Shown in pieces: positions 59,120 to 64,000 of a stretch of 64,000 nt of DNA. Position 1 is the stretch's first letter. Each line of letters starts with the position of its first letter. The notes under the pieces were generated by a model. The model was not told the DNA's origin and did not search any database. It saw only the letters and a program-made list of their open reading frames with translations. The position numbers were made by a program, and so were the translations under genes. Source of the DNA: Trema orientale. Its lineage: Eukaryota; Streptophyta; Magnoliopsida; Rosales; Cannabaceae. Location: contig JXTC01000009.1 in NCBI GenBank assembly GCA_002914845.1, positions 1,552,499 to 1,616,498 of the forward strand, given 5' to 3'.

Positions 59120-60629
59120 GAGAAATTAGGTCAAATATGCATTATAATAGGCATATTTTGGTCCATATGCTCTCCTTAATAAAAATTTGTAAAATATTGT
59201 ATCACCTGAAAAGTCATATTTACCCCTAATAAATTATACGCCTCTCTTCTATTTAACCAAGCCGAAATCTCTTCTTCTCCATGCTTTTATGCTTCTCTGT
59301 ATCTCGATTCTTTAAGTTAATCGTCATATGAAGAGTTGAAATTGTAAGATCAGAAAAGAATAAAAGGAAAAACACGGAAAAGATAACTGGAAAAAGGAGA
59401 AAAAAGAATTTGAGAAGAAAATCTCGTTCTCATCTCTCATATCATCGTCAAACTCATCATTTCTCTCTCCTCTCTCTTCATTCTTCTCCATTTAGTTCTG
59501 AGTATAGTTTAAAATAACATATTATCAAATTTCGAGATGTTATGAGGTCATTTATATTTTGAAAAATCATTTTAAGGTTATTTTTTGCGAGTTTTAACAA
59601 AACATCGCGACAATTTTCGATGATTTTCGATGGTTTTTCGATGATATTTCGATAAAAATTATATTCTCATTTAAATTTCGATAAAAAAGGTATTTTTGAT
59701 TTTTTTTGATGCATTTTCGATGCCATTTCGATGAAAATAGTAATCTCAGTAATATTTCAATTAAATGGCATTTTTTATAATTTTTGATGTAATTTTGATG
59801 TATTTTCGATGATATTTCGATAAAAGTGGTATTTTTCAGTAATATTTCGATAAAGTGGCATTTTTTATTATTTCTGAAGCAATTTCGATGCATTTTCGAT
59901 AATATGTCGATAAAATGGTATTATTGAAAATATCACTTCATCAAAATTATATCGAAATTCTGTCAAATATTATGAAAAATACCACTTTTGTCGAAATATC
60001 ATCGAAAATATATCAAAATTGCATCGAAAATTTATCGAAAATGCACTGAAATTAATCAAAAATACCATTTTCATCGAAATTTAAATGAGAATATAATTTT
60101 TATCGAAATATTATCGAAAAATCATCGAAGATCATTGAAAATTGTCGTTAAAACTTGCAAAAAATAACCTCAAAATAATTTTTCAATATATAAATGACCT
60201 CATAACATCTCGAAATTTGATAATATATTATTTTAAACTATACCTAGAAGTAAGTGGAGAAGAATAAAGCAATAAGAGAGGGAAATGATGAGTTTGACGG
60301 CGATATAAGAGATGAGAACGATATTTACTTTTCAAATTCTTTTTTCTCCTTTTTTTAGTTATCTTTTCTCGTATTTTTCTTTTTATTCTTTTCTAATCTT
60401 ATAATTTTAGATCTTTATATAACGGTTAACTGGAAGAATCGAAATATAGAAAAGTATAGAGGCATAGAGGAGAAGAGATTTCGGCTTAGTTAAAGAGAAG
60501 AGAGGCATATAGTTTATTGAAAGTAAATATGACTTTTCAAGTGCTACATGCATATTTTATAAACTTTTATTGAAGAGAGCATATAGACCAAAATATGCAT
60601 ATTATGATACATATTTGACCTAGTTTCTT
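59120..60629. mobile_element. long-hairpin MULE-like element
   Basis: The whole 1.5 kb is two ~750-base inverted arms meeting near 59900. The outer ends are GAGAAATTAGGTCAAATATG and, inverted, AAGAAACTAGGTCAAATATG; inner segments pair too, such as AAATGATGAGTTTGACG with its complement near 59449, and TTTAAATTTCGATAAAAA. The ends resemble the TIR of the MULE at 3245 (GAGAAATTAGG, TATTTTGG), and the centre is TTCGAT-rich like that element. No coding sequence. Flanks are poly-T, so the target duplication cannot be read. Confidence 0.8.
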
Positions 60630-60639
60630 ATTTTTTTTT

Positions 60640-61365
60640 ATTAGAGGTGAGTTTTGTCTTAGATTTTTAATATCTTTAAACTCTTTGGCCCAAGTTTATT
60701 AAATTTTGAAGCTTTTTTGCTTTACAAAATTAGATATTAACGTAATATTTACAATATATAATATTTTTACCTATAAAATATTTTAATGTTAATTTTTTCT
60801 TTTTTTTAAACATTTATTGTAATAAAGTTATGCCCAAAAAATTAAAATAAATTTAATTTAAGTATATTTTTTACAAACTAATTATTTTTCTTAATCATGC
60901 CTGTTATCCGTGCTTGTCATGCTACGCACCGTGCTTGTGTCATGCCAGTCTGAATACATTTACTTATCATACCGTGCCGGCCTGGGTACAGTTATTAATC
61001 GTGTTGTGTCGTGTCGTGTCGGGAACAGTTACTAGACGTGTCGTGTCGACTTGTAATTGTGTCGTGCCTGTATTGGCCCCTTAGTATCGGTTCGTTTTAA
61101 CACCACTAGGTGGTCCTATGTAAGTATGTTTCATATAATTTTGGGTTCTTTAATTAATGTTGATTTTTAGTAAAAGATAAGATAAAAGCATAAGGAAAAT
61201 GGCCAATGGGTGGTAAATGTTAAATTTGTGGAGAAGGACAATACATAAGAGGAAATAAGACTTCTCATGAGCTGTGTGTACGTAATAATGTTACATACAT
61301 ATATATCTATATATTCTCTCAAAATATAAATGGTGATCTTTTGGTGCATGTTCATATCTTAGTCA
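60640..61365. other. intergenic sequence with hAT-like right part
   Basis: 60890-61090 carries the CGTGTCGTGTCG-type words described for 58330-58450. The remainder is AT-rich with no gene. Confidence 0.4.
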
Positions 61366-61884
61366 TAGAGATGCAAAATGGGTCAGGCCGACACATTTGA
61401 TAAGTCCGCACAGACTTTGTACCTAGTTTAGGCCTGGTCCTTATTCTTATCAAGGAGCCTAGTACAGTCCACAGGCCCATTCCACATTTCATGCGAGTCT
61501 AAGTGGGCCGTACCCATGAGAGCTGAATATAGGACAAAATACATGTCTAATTTTGTTGTTGTTTTATGCTTTATAATATCAAATATGCACTTATGTAGAC
61601 TAAAATATAGGCCTAAAATTTATTCATATTCTTTTAAAAATTGAATAAATTAATAAATGAAAATATTTAATTAAGATTTTTTTAAATTTTTTAATTAATA
61701 AATAAATTCAAAATTATATATAAAATAGCTAAATGTGGGTCTGGAAAAATATGGGCTAAGCCAGGCTAGACAAGCCTATTGTTGAAGCCCAGCCTGACCC
61801 CTAATATATGTACTGGGTCGGTACCGTACTTTTTCTCTGAAATGTGGGTCAGTCCACAAATCCTGATCCATATTGATATCTCTA
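61366..61884. mobile_element. hAT-like non-autonomous element
   Basis: The ends TAGAGATGCAAAATGGGTCAG and, inverted, TAGAGATATCAATATGGATCAG form ~20-bp TIRs around 519 bp. Flanking 8-mers CTTAGTCA and CCTAATCA match at 6 of 8 positions, consistent with an aged 8-bp target duplication. GGGTC/GGCCC-rich blocks lie inside both ends, as in the element at 46761. Confidence 0.72.
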
Positions 61885-61892
61885 CCTAATCA

Positions 61893-63710
61893 TATTCACT
61901 CCATAATCTCTATTTGAATAATTTATTAGTTAAACTGCAATAAAATTCCTTGAGGTTTGAGTGTTATGCAATTTAAACCCTAAAACTTGGACTCTGTAAA
62001 ACAATACCTTGAGATTAAGAATTTCTGAAAATTAATACCATGAGTTGATTTTTTAAATAATTTTAGCTAGTAAAAAAAAATAATATACTCAAAATTAAGA
62101 AGAATAGTAAGGGTTAACGTAGTTTTAATGGAAAATATAATTGTTTTTTCGTTATTAAAATTGGTCAAAAAATTAGTCTAGGATATTAATTTTCAGAAAT
62201 TATTAATCTCATGGTATTATTTTACGGAGTCCAAATTTCAGGGTTTAAATTGCAGAACACTCAAACTTTAAGTGTTTTTTTTTTTTTTTTAGTAATTCAC
62301 CCTAATTTATTTGATACAATTTATAAGTGGACGTTCATATCCAGTATCTGTCATATTTACTCTACAACTTCTATTTGAAAAATATTTATTCGATATTTGT
62401 AACATCCATTTTGTGTAACCACAATACTTTTTTTAGAATTCAAACATTGTAACCCATGGCTTTAATGAGGATACATATAGGTATTAGAAGCATGGACTGT
62501 ATACCAAGAATAAGTGCATAATGAAAAAGATTGTTATTTCTCTCGTGTTTCTCGTTCATTTACTTAATGCAATTTACATTTTGTTCTTCCTTTTAGTATA
62601 CAACAGATTATAGTTCTAATATCTAGCACACGAAAAACTTAGCTCTCTATGGAGATGCAAAATTTTCCTTCTTTCGATTATTCATAGGGCATTTTCATGT
62701 ATGGAACACTTATAGATATAACGTGTTTCCACTTTCGTACGGTCATGATTACAATCTGATTTGTTATTGCAAGTTTAAGTGAGTTACGTTTTCCCCTTGC
62801 TTTGTCTTCTCCTAACTTTGTAAAATTTCCTATTTCTGCCATTATGTATAAATTGTCATTGATGTTGGCGTTGAACTTTAGAAAATGATTCGATTAAATT
62901 AAGGAGAAATTAAGCAAAAAAGTTAACATGTAACGATGTCCATTGCATTTCTTGAAAAAAAAAAAAAAAAAAACGATGTCCATTGCATGCTTACGTTTAA
63001 CTGATCAAAACTTATCTAGAAAGAGTTCCATTTCCATATATAGCATTATCTATTCTTGCGGACTAACTTCACAAATTAGAACTCAAGTATATTCAAAGTG
63101 CAAGAGGGTGTGTATGTACTTATGCAAGCTTCATCACCCAATCCATCCACCAGAGCAGCAACCTTTCATATTAAGAGTCACTTGAAATGGAATATTCATA
63201 GTGTAATGAGAATGGAAATGCAGGGGTGATTTACAATTGTTAGCATTTCCTTTTAGATATACAAAAATCTTATTTCTTCTATGAGAATGGGAATATGTTT
63301 CTTCATCAGAGTATCTAAAGATTACACAGGATACTACAAAAGACAAAGTATAATGCATCATAATCCATGCAATCAGAAATCTATGTACAGAAAGATGTTG
63401 CAAAATGTTTTTTTTTTTCCTGAAAATCTTTAACAAGAAATTCACCTGCTAAAGGCGCTTTCTCATTTCCTCCGTCCGATGTCAAATGACTTAAACTGAT
63501 ATGTCAATCTTGGAGATTGATATACCCGTTTGCTTTTGCTTGTGAACTTATTCTACTCGCATAATTTTCTGCTTTGGGATTTATATTGTCTGTAAGGTAA
63601 ATATGTCCTTCTGAGGACAATGCAAGCCAAACTGTCTCTGTATCGTGAAGTAAGCCCTAATCATCTCTTGGAGATAATGTAAGAACAGGCTTACCAAAGC
63701 TATATTATTT
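61893..63710. other. intergenic sequence and 3' flank of the PPR gene
   Basis: AT-rich. 61935-62280 contains inverted stretches (TTGAGGTTTGAGTGTT...TTAAACCCT and AGGGTTTAAATTGCAGAACA...) suggesting a small decayed foldback element. A ~14-base direct repeat CGATGTCCATTGCAT flanks the A run at 62953. No gene was seen. Confidence 0.4.
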
Positions 63711-64000
63711 TTACCAGGAGTCTTTGCAAGAGCAGAAGCCATTCTCAAAGTGATGGAAACGGTTTTGGTCTCTCACAACAATTTGTCGATTGTAAACCTT
63801 GGAAACCAGTTTAATGAAGGAATGACAATCGCAACAAACACGTAAGTTCTTCACTATGTGAATGAGAGCATCATTTTTTATGTTTATAAGTCCAAATGCA
63901 AGAGCCATCTTTTCACTATGGAGGCTAAGCAAGCACTCTTTTCCTTCTTCTTCAACATCCAAGAGAACCTGAGTTAGGTCAGGCTTGTAGCCTTCCAATT
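63711..64000 (-). CDS. PPR-DYW protein, C-terminal part (5' end outside window)
   Basis: The minus-strand frame enters from the window edge and stops at 63711. It encodes the end of the E+ region (GYKPDLTQVLLDVEEEGKE) and most of the DYW domain: LHSEKMALAFGLI holds the HxE zinc-binding pair, LRVCCDCHSFIK the CxxC pair, and the end reads FHHFENGFCSCKDSW, a DSW variant of the terminal DYW tripeptide. Family knowledge: DYW-class PPR proteins bind organelle RNA, and the DYW domain is the cytidine deaminase for C-to-U editing in mitochondria or plastids. The PPR tract and target peptide are not in the window, so the target cannot be inferred. Confidence 0.93.
   Translation of the reverse strand, partial: LEGYKPDLTQVLLDVEEEGKECLLSLHSEKMALAFGLINIKNDALIHIVKNLRVCCDCHSFIKLVSKVYNRQIVVRDQNRFHHFENGFCSCKDSW

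Noticed and set aside
1..64000. CRISPR array or prokaryotic operon
   Set aside because: No regularly spaced repeats with unique spacers; all genes are intron-containing plant genes.

Overview
The window is nuclear DNA from a flowering plant, most likely a eudicot. It is AT-rich and holds multi-exon genes with GT-AG introns whose protein families are typical of land plants: an ATL-type RING-H2 ligase, neprosin-domain proteins, a CHX cation/H+ antiporter, alpha/beta hydrolases and a PPR-DYW protein. About half of the window is transposon-derived. I cannot name the species from sequence alone.

Layout. 1-508 (-) is the 5' part of a RING-H2 gene cut by the window edge. 917-2189 is a stray fragment of a MULE whose fuller copy spans 3245-10549. 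That copy has TIRs, an 8-bp target duplication, a decayed DUF1985/ULP1-type gene (+) and a decayed transposase gene (-) arranged tail to tail. 10.5-15.4 kb holds an orphan exon-like piece, an LTR remnant, a ~90-bp tandem repeat and a SINE-like sequence.

Two tandem neprosin-domain genes follow on the + strand, with seven coding exons each in identical phases: gene A at 15501-21857 and gene B at 32155-37727. Intron 6 of gene A contains an intact-looking non-autonomous LTR retrotransposon (18038-20410) that carries a PPR-like coding fragment. Between the two genes lie a foldback element split by a solo LTR, a SINE and a TRIM element.

From 41 to 58 kb, three minus-strand genes form a block: alpha/beta hydrolase 1 (41061-42963), a CHX antiporter (49300-53866) and alpha/beta hydrolase 2 (54720-58107). 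The hydrolases are diverged paralogs with the same core exon phases. Short hAT-like and CACTA-like elements with clear target duplications lie around them, and a ~1.5-kb near-perfect hairpin occupies 59120-60629. The window ends inside the last exon of a PPR-DYW gene (63711-64000, -).

The genes do not form a pathway. What stands out is the neprosin pair and the nested mobile DNA: gene-fragment capture by an LTR element, a solo LTR inside a foldback arm, and TTCGATG-rich microrepeat tracts shared by MULE-related elements.
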